This document shows, one piece after another, positions 37,998 through 45,315 of a DNA stretch of 64,000 bases; position 1 is the stretch's first letter, and the number at the start of each line of letters is the position of its first letter. The translations under genes were made by a program, and so were the position numbers. Origin of the DNA: Chryseobacterium sp. POL2 (GTDB lineage Bacteria; Bacteroidota; Bacteroidia; Flavobacteriales; Weeksellaceae); the NCBI RefSeq assembly GCF_011058315.1, contig NZ_CP049298.1, positions 1,302,001 through 1,366,000 of the forward strand, written 5' to 3'. The notes beneath the pieces were generated by a model. That model was given only the letters and a program-made list of their open reading frames with translations, made no database searches and was not told the DNA's origin.

Positions 37998-38030
37998 TAA
38001 AAAGGCTTCGAGTAAATTCGAAGCCTTTTT
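37998..38030. terminator. Bidirectional terminator
   Basis: AAAAAGGCTTCGA and TTCGAAGCCTTTTT pair around GTAAA. It sits between convergent genes ending at 37994 (+) and 38036 (-). Confidence 0.88.
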
Positions 38031-38035
38031 GGTGT

Positions 38036-38875
38036 CTATTCCGATATTTTGTTCACCAACAATTCTTTAGCTTCCTGCAACATTAATTGTTCACGCTCAG
38101 ATTTCAAATGAAGTTCTTTCAAAAATTTTGGATTTTCAACCAACTCTTTTACCAAAACACATCCTTTTTCTAGAAGTTTTGTCTTTTCAAACTCATTAAT
38201 TGTTGTTAAACAAGTTACGGGATAGAGAAGATTGGCATCCACCAAATTCTTTAATCCTTTATTTTTAGGATAATCCCAAGACAACATTCTCAAATTATAA
38301 TATTCTCCAAAATCTATAGAATCAGTTGTAAAATAAGCATTCGTCACCAACCAACCATCTGTAAATCGCGTTGCTTTTCCGAACAATTGATAATCTATCC
38401 CCGAAATATCTTTAATCCTCGAGAGCACATACATCGGTGTGGTGACAGATATTTTGGCCTCTCCCGCATTACGGAATTTACATTCCATCCAATAGGTATA
38501 TTCACCTTTGTGTGCAATGACATCAGCTTCATGAATCACCGCATGACCTTTGATATGTTGGCCTGTTTCAGTTTCGTAACCTAAAGCTTGAAAAACTCTC
38601 GAAATCCATTGTTCAAAATAAAATCCAGCAGGCCCCAACTCCAACAAAGCGCGCTTCAGACTATAACGTGCAGCTACCGAATTTGAGACTTTTTTTAAAG
38701 CATCAAAAGCCATTTTATAAAGTTCTTTGGTCGTAATTCCTTCAAAACATTTTGGAGTAATTAAACTCACAACTTTATCAATTGCATCTTCGCTAGCGCC
38801 TGAGCTTCTAAGAGATTCTTCTAATTTGGTTCGGTCAAACTCCACAAGTTCGCCAAAGTTGTTTTGGATTTTCAT
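38036..38875 (-). CDS. ATP-cone / restriction-endonuclease-like protein
   Basis: A 279-residue protein. The N-terminal 90 residues are an ATP-cone domain (GELVEFDRTKLEESLRSSGASEDAIDKVVSLI; ITTKELYKMAFDALKKVSNSVAARYSL). It is followed by a PD-(D/E)xK type restriction-endonuclease-like domain (GFYFEQWISRVFQALGYETETGQHIKG; HEADVIAHKGEYTYWMECKFRNAG, with the catalytic D...ExK arrangement in DVIAHKG...MECKF). The rest is helical. ATP-cones sense nucleotides in ribonucleotide reductases, so this combination suggests a nucleotide-gated nuclease. The role in the cell is unknown. Confidence 0.78.
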   Translation of the reverse strand: MKIQNNFGELVEFDRTKLEESLRSSGASEDAIDKVVSLITPKCFEGITTKELYKMAFDALKKVSNSVAARYSLKRALLELGPAGFYFEQWISRVFQALGYETETGQHIKGHAVIHEADVIAHKGEYTYWMECKFRNAGEAKISVTTPMYVLSRIKDISGIDYQLFGKATRFTDGWLVTNAYFTTDSIDFGEYYNLRMLSWDYPKNKGLKNLVDANLLYPVTCLTTINEFEKTKLLEKGCVLVKELVENPKFLKELHLKSEREQLMLQEAKELLVNKISE

Positions 38876-38972
38876 TCTAAATATTTAAAAAATTAGAGCA
38901 ATACGTAATCGTGTTTCATAAAAACTAACAGCTTTAAAACGCGATTAAATGTAAAAATTTACTTAATTTGCA

Positions 38973-40193
38973 TTGTTAAAATTACAAAAAATGATTATCC
39001 AACCAAGAACAAGAGGTTTCATTTGTCTTACAGCGCATCCAGACGGCGCTTTGCAAAGTGTAAAAAACCAAATTGAATACGTAAAATCAAAAGGAGAATT
39101 AGAAAATGGTCCAAAAAAAGTTTTGGTAATCGGTGCTTCCACAGGATTTGGATTATCTTCTCGTATTGAAGCAGCGTTTGGCTCTGGCGCCGCAACTATT
39201 GGTGTATTTTTCGAAAAAGCTTCATCCGAAGGAAAAATGGGAACAGCGGGTTGGTACAATTCGGCTGCATTCGAAAAAGAAGCTGCAGCAGCAGGTTTGT
39301 ACGCAAAAAGCATCAATGGCGATGCTTTCTCCGACGAAGTTAAACAACAGACTATAGATTTAATCAAAAAAGATTTAGGCCAAATAGATTTAGTAGTTTA
39401 TAGTTTAGCCTCTCCTAGAAGAACACATCCTAAAACTGGCGTGGCTTATGCATCGGTGCTTAAACCTATCGGGCAAGCTTTCACCAACAAAACTGTAGAC
39501 TTCCACACAGGTGCCGTTACCGATATTAGCATTCAACCTGTTGATAAAGACGAAGATATCCAAAACACAATTGCTGTAATGGGCGGAGAAGATTGGAAAT
39601 TCTGGATGGAAGATCTTAAAAATGCTGGCGTATTAGCAGATGGTGTAAAAACTGTTGCTTACTCTTACATTGGCCCAGAATTGACATTCCCGATTTACAG
39701 AAACGGAACCATTGGTCAAGCTAAAAACGATTTGGAAGCTAGCGTTACAACAATCGACAATCTATTAGCTGATATCCACGGAAAATCTTACGTATCGGTT
39801 AACAAAGCTTTGGTAACACAATCCAGTTCTGCAATTCCTGTAGTGCCTTTGTATATTTCTTTACTTTATAAAGTCATGAAAGCTAAAGGAACCCACGAAG
39901 GAACTATTGAACAAATGGAGCGCCTATTCTCAGAAAGATTATATACTGCAGATGGCAAAGTCCCTTTGGACGAAGCTGGACGAATCCGAATTGATGACTG
40001 GGAAATGGCAGACGATGTACAAGCAGAAGTTGCAAAACTTTGGGACAGCGTAACCTCTGAAAACTTATCAGAAATCAGCGATATCGAAGGTTATAGAAAA
40101 GAATTCTTTAATCTTTTTGGTTTCGAAATGGATGGTATCGACTACGAAAAAGACACCAACGAAGACGTAAAAATCCCGAGCATCGCAGAATAA
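38973..40193 (+). CDS. fabV: Enoyl-[acyl-carrier-protein] reductase FabV / trans-2-enoyl-CoA reductase
   Basis: FabV reduces trans-2-enoyl-ACP or -CoA with NAD(P)H in fatty-acid synthesis. The 406-residue protein opens MIIQPRTRGFICLTAHPDG. It has the Rossmann glycine motif KKVLVIGASTGFGLSSRI (about residues 48-65), the DLVVYSLASPRR strand and the active-site Y-x8-K in AYSYIGPELTFPIYRNGTIGQAK. Length and motifs are typical of FabV. It is monocistronic and followed by a terminator. Confidence 0.95.
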   Translation: MLKLQKMIIQPRTRGFICLTAHPDGALQSVKNQIEYVKSKGELENGPKKVLVIGASTGFGLSSRIEAAFGSGAATIGVFFEKASSEGKMGTAGWYNSAAFEKEAAAAGLYAKSINGDAFSDEVKQQTIDLIKKDLGQIDLVVYSLASPRRTHPKTGVAYASVLKPIGQAFTNKTVDFHTGAVTDISIQPVDKDEDIQNTIAVMGGEDWKFWMEDLKNAGVLADGVKTVAYSYIGPELTFPIYRNGTIGQAKNDLEASVTTIDNLLADIHGKSYVSVNKALVTQSSSAIPVVPLYISLLYKVMKAKGTHEGTIEQMERLFSERLYTADGKVPLDEAGRIRIDDWEMADDVQAEVAKLWDSVTSENLSEISDIEGYRKEFFNLFGFEMDGIDYEKDTNEDVKIPSIAE

Positions 40194-40211
40194 TTCATTA
40201 TTTATAAAAGC

Positions 40212-40245
40212 AAAGTCCAATGATTTTTCGTTGGACTTTTTATAT
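40212..40245 (+). terminator. Terminator of fabV
   Basis: AAAGTCCAA and TTGGACTTT form a 9-bp stem around TGATTTTTCG, followed by a T-rich run. Confidence 0.85.
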
Positions 40246-40310
40246 TATTAAAACTTTTTAAAAATAAATCTCAGCCTTAAATTTTAAGAAAATTTCTCTA
40301 AAAAAATCCC

Positions 40311-41219
40311 ATGCAATCCGAACTCATTTTATTTTACAATGTTGAAAATTTTTTCCCGCCAGACGACAAATCAGATGGAAAAAAAATGTCTGGACTTTTC
40401 AATTGGGATGCGTATAAATACAATCTAAAACTCCGAAAAATCAACAATGTTTTTCGCTTGGTCGAAGAAGATTTTGGGAAACTACCATCGGTAATTGGCT
40501 TAGCAGAGATTGGCGATATTTCTGTTTTGGAAGATTTAAAGAAAGAAGATTCGCCGATCAAAAATTATGAAATCATTTACGAAAAGTCTAATGATTCTCG
40601 AGGACTAAGTGTTGCTTTACTTTACAATCCACAACGTTTAATTTTATTACAATATAAGCTTTTAAATTTTCCGGCTCAAGATTTTGATACCGAAGAAACA
40701 CGCGATATTCTTGAAGTTGAATTCCTTTTAAATCATAAAAAGATCCATGTTTTTGTTCTTCATCTACCTTCCAAAAGGTTGCAGGATGCAAAAAAAGATT
40801 TCCGGGAATATATTTTTGATAGGTTCAAAAAAAGATTAGAACACCTATTTGAGACCAACGAAGCTATAATAATAATGGGCGATTTTAACGAAAATCCTAG
40901 CCACGAAAAAATCAAACAACTCTTGCTAGACCGGGATGAAAATCAGGTTTTGGAAAATCCATTTGAAAGTTTTTTCAGCAAACATCAATTCACGTCTTTT
41001 CATCGTAAAAATGGCGTTGTGTTTGACCAGTTTTTATATTCTAAAACTTTATTAAATGCGTTAAATTATTCGCTATCTGCAGGAATATTTGATCATATCA
41101 AATTAAGAAACTGTGACCGAAAAAATAATAAATTTCCATTAAGAACATATTCTGGGACGCGTTATATGGGTGGATACAGCGATCATTTTCCTATAATTTT
41201 ACAATTGAAACACGACTAA
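40311..41219 (+). CDS. Endonuclease/exonuclease/phosphatase (EEP) family protein
   Basis: A 302-residue EEP-superfamily hydrolase. The metal- and catalysis-related blocks are LAEIGDISVLEDL (Glu), the IIIMGDFNENPSHEK sequence (Asp/Asn) and GGYSDHFPIILQL (Asp-His) at the C-terminus. These enzymes cut phosphodiesters in nucleic acids or phosphoinositide-like substrates; the substrate here is not readable. No signal peptide is seen, so it is probably cytoplasmic. Confidence 0.85.
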   Translation: MQSELILFYNVENFFPPDDKSDGKKMSGLFNWDAYKYNLKLRKINNVFRLVEEDFGKLPSVIGLAEIGDISVLEDLKKEDSPIKNYEIIYEKSNDSRGLSVALLYNPQRLILLQYKLLNFPAQDFDTEETRDILEVEFLLNHKKIHVFVLHLPSKRLQDAKKDFREYIFDRFKKRLEHLFETNEAIIIMGDFNENPSHEKIKQLLLDRDENQVLENPFESFFSKHQFTSFHRKNGVVFDQFLYSKTLLNALNYSLSAGIFDHIKLRNCDRKNNKFPLRTYSGTRYMGGYSDHFPIILQLKHD

Positions 41220-41263
41220 TTTATACATCAGCTTTGTTATGTAAAAGCAATTAGGAAAACAAA

Positions 41264-41287
41264 AAAAAGCCCTAAGAAGGGCTTTTT
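41264..41287. terminator. Bidirectional terminator between EEP nuclease and csp
   Basis: AAAAAGCCCT and AGGGCTTTTT pair perfectly around AAGA. It separates the EEP gene (+) from the cold-shock gene (-). Confidence 0.88.
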
Positions 41288-41333
41288 CAAATAATTTTTA
41301 TAGTATTTTTCGACGATTTATTTGTCAAAAATA

Positions 41334-41528
41334 TTATGCCAATTGTACGTTTACAGCGTTTAAACCTTTTTTACCTTGTTCAACTTCGTAAACTACTTTA
41401 TCGTTTTCACGAATATTTCTGCTTTTCAAACCTGAAGAGTGTACAAAAATTTCTTCGCCTCCATTATCTGGAACTATAAATCCGAAACCTTTTTCTTCGT
41501 TGAAAAATTTTACTGTGCCTTGTTGCAT
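41334..41528 (-). CDS. Cold-shock protein (CspA family)
   Basis: A 64-residue single cold-shock domain. The RNP1 motif is KGFGFIV and RNP2 is IFVHSSG, both in the OB-fold that binds single-stranded RNA or DNA. It is very close to the CspA-type protein at 50871-51065 (MQQGTVKF opening, SSGLKSR, NAVNV ending). It lies 21 nt downstream of the 142-residue CSD protein gene on the same strand, so the two likely form an operon. The second Csp in the window follows an RRM protein in the same way. Confidence 0.95.
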   Translation of the reverse strand: MQQGTVKFFNEEKGFGFIVPDNGGEEIFVHSSGLKSRNIRENDKVVYEVEQGKKGLNAVNVQLA

Positions 41529-41549
41529 TGTAATTATAATTAAAAATTG

Positions 41550-41978
41550 TTATTTTATTAATTCGATATTAACCGCTGAAAAACCTTTTGGAGATTTTTC
41601 TTTCTCGAAAGAAACTTTGTTACCTTTTTTTAAAGGGACAGAACAATTGTTGCTGTGGAAAAATACGTTTTCCTTAGAATCATTTTCTGTAATGAAACCA
41701 TATCCTTTTTCGCTGAAGAACGTAATAAATCCTGTTTTTCTTACATCTTCTTCTTCGATTGGCGTAGCGCCCAAACGTATATCTTCCAGTTTAATTTCTT
41801 CTCTCTTTTCTGGAGGTGTAGAAGTTAATCTTCCGTATTCATCAACATAGGTAAATAAATCTTCTAAATCTTTGCCTTTGTTGTTACTTGTTTTACGTTC
41901 CTCGCGGCGTAGAGCCTTTTCTTTTTGTTTCTGAACTTTTTTCTTAAAATTTTCCTTTTTTGAGAAAGAATCTGCCAT
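41550..41978 (-). CDS. Cold-shock domain protein with basic N-terminal extension
   Basis: A 142-residue protein. The first 40 residues are rich in lysine and arginine (KKKVQKQKEKALRREERKTSNN), an expected nucleic-acid-binding or disordered region. A central linker is followed by a cold-shock domain (TGFITFFSEKGYGFITEN has RNP1 KGYGFIT; VFFHSNNC is RNP2; ending GFSAVNIELIK). It is probably an RNA chaperone. It is the first gene of an operon with the CspA-type gene and is preceded by a long leader that contains the shared element at 42225-42374. Confidence 0.88.
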   Translation of the reverse strand: MADSFSKKENFKKKVQKQKEKALRREERKTSNNKGKDLEDLFTYVDEYGRLTSTPPEKREEIKLEDIRLGATPIEEEDVRKTGFITFFSEKGYGFITENDSKENVFFHSNNCSVPLKKGNKVSFEKEKSPKGFSAVNIELIK

Positions 41979-42569
41979 AAATAATTTTAGACTTGTTTTT
42001 TGATTAATATTATATAAATTGTTTTCGTTCCACTATTGGCATTATAAGACCAATAAATTGGGAATTTTTTCTTTGGTGTTTCTCTAGAAAACACATTCCG
42101 AGAATGATAAACTGGACTTTTTTATTCGCTTTTTTCTGTACTACAAATCCATTAATATTTTTCGGTTGTTAAACAATTCAGATTACCAATAAAACACCAT
42201 CTTAAAAGATTGAGTATTAAAATATGGCGGCTGTAAGTGCAAAAACTGTAAGAAAAAAATAGATATTCTAAACTGTAAGAGAAAGCGAAGGCAGAGGCCT
42301 GTTTATTATTACGGTGCAAACATACGACAAATAATCAGCATAAGCACTATTTTAATTAATTGATTTTCAAAAAATTACATTTAGCAATTATATCCGAGTT
42401 GAAATACTTAGCAAAATTTGACGCAATTTGCTTCTAAAAAATTTGTAAAAAGTAAAAATAAATAATACAATATTTTATGAATATGATTATAAAAATCGTA
42501 AATCATATACTTCCTAAGCCTTTACAATATACAATTGGCATGGTAGAAACCTAAAAGAATACCTATAAA
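41979..42569 (-). promoter_or_regulatory. Long 5' region of the first cold-shock operon
   Basis: A 591-bp stretch without a gene. About 246 nt next to the CSD gene form an AT-rich leader. The block 42225-42374 is the copy of the element shared with 51440-51588 (see the repeat entries). Beyond about 42375 the sequence is AT-rich with nothing recognisable. A minus-strand TATGTTTG (42317-42324) fits the -7 promoter pattern, so the transcript probably has a leader of roughly 330 nt. Confidence 0.5.
42225..42374 (-). repeat. Conserved promoter/leader element, copy 1 (upstream of CSD operon)
   Basis: Roughly 150 nt similar to 51440-51588, with a core at 42239-42294 that matches the other copy at all but one of 56 positions. 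On the minus strand the core carries CTTACAG-type direct repeats (three in this copy). The element includes the -7 motif TATGTTTG. Both copies precede operons that encode an RNA-binding protein followed by a CspA-type protein. Confidence 0.8.
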
Positions 42570-42896
42570 TTAAACTAAAAACTTTTTCCTCCATTTAGAA
42601 ACGGTATTTCTACTTATTTTGAAATGTTTTGCTAAATTACTGTTATTTAAGTTATGTTTTTTCTGATAATCTAATATATGGAAAACATCAGACTTTTTAT
42701 AAGAACGGTGTTTTTGTTTTTTTTCCTCCGATTGCTTATCTGTAATACCGAAAATTATTTGATTTAGTGCTAAAATATCTAGAGTCGACAAGTTGTCTTT
42801 ATGAAGAATCTCCTCACAGTTTCTTGTTTTTTCTGGATATTTTTTTTCCAAAATATCAGCGAATATCAATTTGTAATTGGGTGATTGGGTTTTCAT
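42570..42896 (-). CDS. Helix-turn-helix protein (transposase-type HTH)
   Basis: A 108-residue protein, not recognised beyond its C-terminal HTH. Residues about 65-108 (DVFHILDYQKKHNLNNSNLAKHFKISRNTVSKWRKKFLV) form a helix-turn-helix with a basic end, as in small transposase-like regulators. The N-terminal part (SPNYKLIFADILEKKYPEKTRNCEEILHKDN) is helical. It lies next to two other small genes on the same strand (42909-43196 and 43163-43588), one of which also has a C-terminal HTH of this kind. Probably DNA-binding, with targets unknown. Confidence 0.65.
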   Translation of the reverse strand: MKTQSPNYKLIFADILEKKYPEKTRNCEEILHKDNLSTLDILALNQIIFGITDKQSEEKKQKHRSYKKSDVFHILDYQKKHNLNNSNLAKHFKISRNTVSKWRKKFLV

Positions 42897-42908
42897 TTCG
42901 CAATTGTA

Positions 42909-43196
42909 TTATAATAAATTCATCACCTTGTACTCAGGATTTTCGCCTTTATAGTAGAAGATATTTTTGTACTCAATCCAAAAAATATATTCGGTAAGTG
43001 CAATATCAATTACCTTATCTTCTTCGAAAAAGAATGCAATTTCATCTTTAAAAATTCCCCAATGGTAATGGCGATAAAACCAGACTTCGGCATCCGAGTC
43101 TTGACAAGCTTTTCCAAAATTGTTTTCCAAATCAAGTTTTGACTGTCCTAAATGTTGATCTACTAATTTTTTGAGTTTCCGTATTTGCTTATCCAT
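42909..43196 (-). CDS. Hypothetical small protein
   Basis: A 95-residue protein without a recognised family. It opens MDKQIRKLKKLVDQHLGQSKLDLENNFG and contains aromatic-rich strands (DAEVWFYRHYHWGIFKDEIAFFFEE; YIFWIEYKNIFYYKG), suggesting a small beta-rich domain. Its start overlaps the 3' end of the upstream HTH gene by 34 nt, which argues for translational coupling. It lies between two HTH genes and may be their partner. Confidence 0.55.
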   Translation of the reverse strand: MDKQIRKLKKLVDQHLGQSKLDLENNFGKACQDSDAEVWFYRHYHWGIFKDEIAFFFEEDKVIDIALTEYIFWIEYKNIFYYKGENPEYKVMNLL

Positions 43197-43588
43197 TTAT
43201 AAAGTGTTGTTTTCGGTATTCTGTAGCGTTCCAAGACCTGATTTTTCGTCATTTCACCATTATTAATTTGTTCCAATATAAAATCGATTATTTCTTTGGT
43301 GTAGATATTTTTCCGAAATTGTGGTAGTTGACTTTTTCTTTCTTTTGTTTCCACGGCTGACGGGGGAGAATACAATATCAAATGCTGCGTGTATAAACGG
43401 AAAAAATCGTATTCTAAAAGTTTGCTCCACTTCAAGAGCATGTCCGTAGTCAGATTTTCCTCTTCATACATTTTTGATAGTTCTTCCTCGCTACATTTAA
43501 AAAAATTGCAAATGCGGGAAATCGACAAATTAAGTTCTTCAGTTCTTTGTTGAATAAGTTTCCCGATATGAATATTTTTTAAATCCAT
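43163..43588 (-). CDS. Helix-turn-helix protein, two-HTH layout
   Basis: The frame extends to a TTG at 43603, but I favour the ATG at 43588, giving about 141 residues that start MDLKNIHIGKLIQQRTEEL. An XRE-like helical N-terminal part (LNLSISRICNFFKCSEEELSKM) is followed by a middle segment and a C-terminal transposase-type HTH (NQVLERYRIPKTTLYKWISKYG). I recall similar proteins in Chryseobacterium genomes, often labelled transposase, but no catalytic residues are present. A motif upstream (43640-43660) recurs before the surface-protein cassette at 49.9 kb. Confidence 0.65.
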   Translation of the reverse strand: MDLKNIHIGKLIQQRTEELNLSISRICNFFKCSEEELSKMYEEENLTTDMLLKWSKLLEYDFFRLYTQHLILYSPPSAVETKERKSQLPQFRKNIYTKEIIDFILEQINNGEMTKNQVLERYRIPKTTLYKWISKYGNSKN

Positions 43589-43639
43589 ATTTTTTTTCTT
43601 CAAATCAACTAATATTATTGAGTAGAAAGAAATTTTGCA

Positions 43640-43660
43640 CTTACCATTTGTACACTATTT
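43640..43660. promoter_or_regulatory. CTTACCAT-N5-CACTATTT motif, copy 1
   Basis: Upstream of the two-HTH gene (starts at 43588). The two halves match 49881-49901 exactly, including the 5-nt spacing (17 of 21 positions overall). Function inferred only from position. Confidence 0.35.
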
Positions 43661-43670
43661 AAAGAAAAAA

Positions 43671-43693
43671 CCTCACAAAACAGGCTTGTGAGG
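43671..43693 (-). terminator. Terminator of the TPR/HTH regulator gene
   Basis: CCTCACAA and TTGTGAGG form an 8-bp stem around AACAGGC, followed on the minus strand by TTTTTT. It lies 23 nt past the stop at 43716. Confidence 0.8.
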
Positions 43694-43715
43694 TGATTAT
43701 TATTGATTGATAAAA

Positions 43716-45206
43716 TTAGGAGTCTGCTAAACTTTTCAGCCACAATTCCATATTTTCATCTGATGAAATATTTAGCTTATTGCGTAAGTTTTGTCGACGA
43801 TTACGAACCGTATTGGTCGATTTAAAAGTGTATAATGCAACATCTTTTGAGGTAAAACCAAGAAAGAAATAAGCCAGTAAGGTTAGCTCTGTTACGCGAA
43901 GTTTAGGGTCAATCTCCAAAAGTTTTTGAATCACTTCTGGATAGACTTCTCGGAATCGGGTAAAAAACTCGGGACTATTGTCTTTTGCCAACTGAATAAC
44001 TTCTTCAAAGGATTCGTTTACTTTTTGATGAAGTGCGGACATTCCTTTATCCAAAGCTACAAGCTCTTCTTGCTGTTGCTTGATGATTTCTTTTTTTAAA
44101 TTTTTACTTTTTACAGCTCTAAAATAATACATTAAAAGAATTGAAGCTGTAAGCACAACGACAGCAATAATGCCCCAAAGAATCATTCTACTCTTGGACG
44201 ATTTTTCCGCTTCATTTTCCATTTGATTTTTCAAAATCTCTTCAAAGGCTGTAGAATTGGTCTCAAGTTGCTCTGTTTTTAATTCATTTTGAAGTTCTAA
44301 AGCTTTTATTTTATAGTCTTTTGCTCTTTTTTCATCACCCAATTCTTTGTAGGTTAAAGCAAGTTTATTATAAACATACGGTATTTCGTTTCTGAAATTT
44401 GTTTTATTTAGGATATCCAAAGATTTCTCAAAATATGGCAATGCTGCTTTTGGTTGGTTCCTGTTTAATTCCATATCACCCCAATAGCGATAGGTAAAGG
44501 AGATGTAAGGGAAATTGTATTGTTTTGCTATACTTTCGGATTTTTTAAAATAATTTTCGGATTTATCAAAGTCATTTTTATCCGAATAATAAATACCTAA
44601 CATTCCATAAAGCGTTATAAGATTTGGATATACAAGAGATGGATCTAAGTTGTTGAGTAAGTTTTCGTTTTTGTCAAGATAATAATAAAGTGAGTCGCTT
44701 TTGTTTAATTTATTATAATTGACTGCAAGATTTTCATAGGCTAAACTTGTTAAAAAAGCTTTGTCTTTTTCGGACTTTTGAATCAAAGGAACAACTCTCA
44801 AACCTTTTTTCTGTTCTCTATTGGCAGCATCTATAAGTTGCATTGAAGCATAAACTCGGCTTCTTACACGGAGAATTTCAAATGTAAGAAAATGGTCTTT
44901 AATGTTTTTGTTGATGCTTTCTGCTTTCTGTAGAATATCTAAAGACTGTTTGTACGCCATTAACTCAAAAAGCGCTTGCGCTAAGAAAAAATTACTCCAA
45001 GCTTCACCTTTTATATAATTGGTTTCTTTACTTTTCTTTAATGCTTTCTGTGCAAATAATGCACTGGATTTCATATCTACAATTGTTGTCTTTGCAAATG
45101 CGGAATCCAATAAAGTTTCTACTTCAGTGATGTCTTTATCTGAAGGTTTCTGACCCTGTATTGCAAAAGGCAAAAAAAGAATTAAAAGAATATAGAATAT
45201 TTTCAT
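43716..45206 (-). CDS. TPR-membrane-helix-turn-helix regulator (cassette A)
   Basis: The frame extends to a TTG at 45212, but the ATG at 45206 gives the signal sequence MKIFYILLILFLPFAIQG. The 496-residue product has a signal peptide, a set of tetratricopeptide-like helical repeats (about 25-335), one transmembrane helix near residue 350 (MILWGIIAVVVLTASILLMYYF), a coiled-coil linker and a C-terminal LuxR-like helix-turn-helix (VALYTFKSTNTVRNRRQNLRNKLNISSDENMELW). It resembles Bacteroidetes membrane-spanning TPR regulators. It is the downstream gene of cassette A, and the HTH resembles that at 57336-57881. It probably senses something outside and controls the cassette, which is an inference. 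Confidence 0.8.
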   Translation of the reverse strand: MKIFYILLILFLPFAIQGQKPSDKDITEVETLLDSAFAKTTIVDMKSSALFAQKALKKSKETNYIKGEAWSNFFLAQALFELMAYKQSLDILQKAESINKNIKDHFLTFEILRVRSRVYASMQLIDAANREQKKGLRVVPLIQKSEKDKAFLTSLAYENLAVNYNKLNKSDSLYYYLDKNENLLNNLDPSLVYPNLITLYGMLGIYYSDKNDFDKSENYFKKSESIAKQYNFPYISFTYRYWGDMELNRNQPKAALPYFEKSLDILNKTNFRNEIPYVYNKLALTYKELGDEKRAKDYKIKALELQNELKTEQLETNSTAFEEILKNQMENEAEKSSKSRMILWGIIAVVVLTASILLMYYFRAVKSKNLKKEIIKQQQEELVALDKGMSALHQKVNESFEEVIQLAKDNSPEFFTRFREVYPEVIQKLLEIDPKLRVTELTLLAYFFLGFTSKDVALYTFKSTNTVRNRRQNLRNKLNISSDENMELWLKSLADS

Positions 45207-45247
45207 AGGCAATTCCCAACTTGGGATATAAAATTAAAAAAAATAAC

Positions 45248-45272
45248 CTGACGAAGCTTAATAGTTCGTCAG
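45248..45272 (-). terminator. Terminator after the large surface-protein gene of cassette A
   Basis: CTGACGAA and TTCGTCAG form an 8-bp stem with a 9-nt loop, followed on the minus strand by a T-rich run. Confidence 0.75.
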
Positions 45273-45315
45273 ATTATTATTGTGAATATTAATAAGTTAT
45301 AACATCTACATTATA

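Noticed and set aside
43589-43603. TTG start at 43603 for the two-HTH protein
   Set aside because: An ATG at 43588 gives a family-like N-terminus (MDLKNIHIG); the TTG adds only five residues without support.
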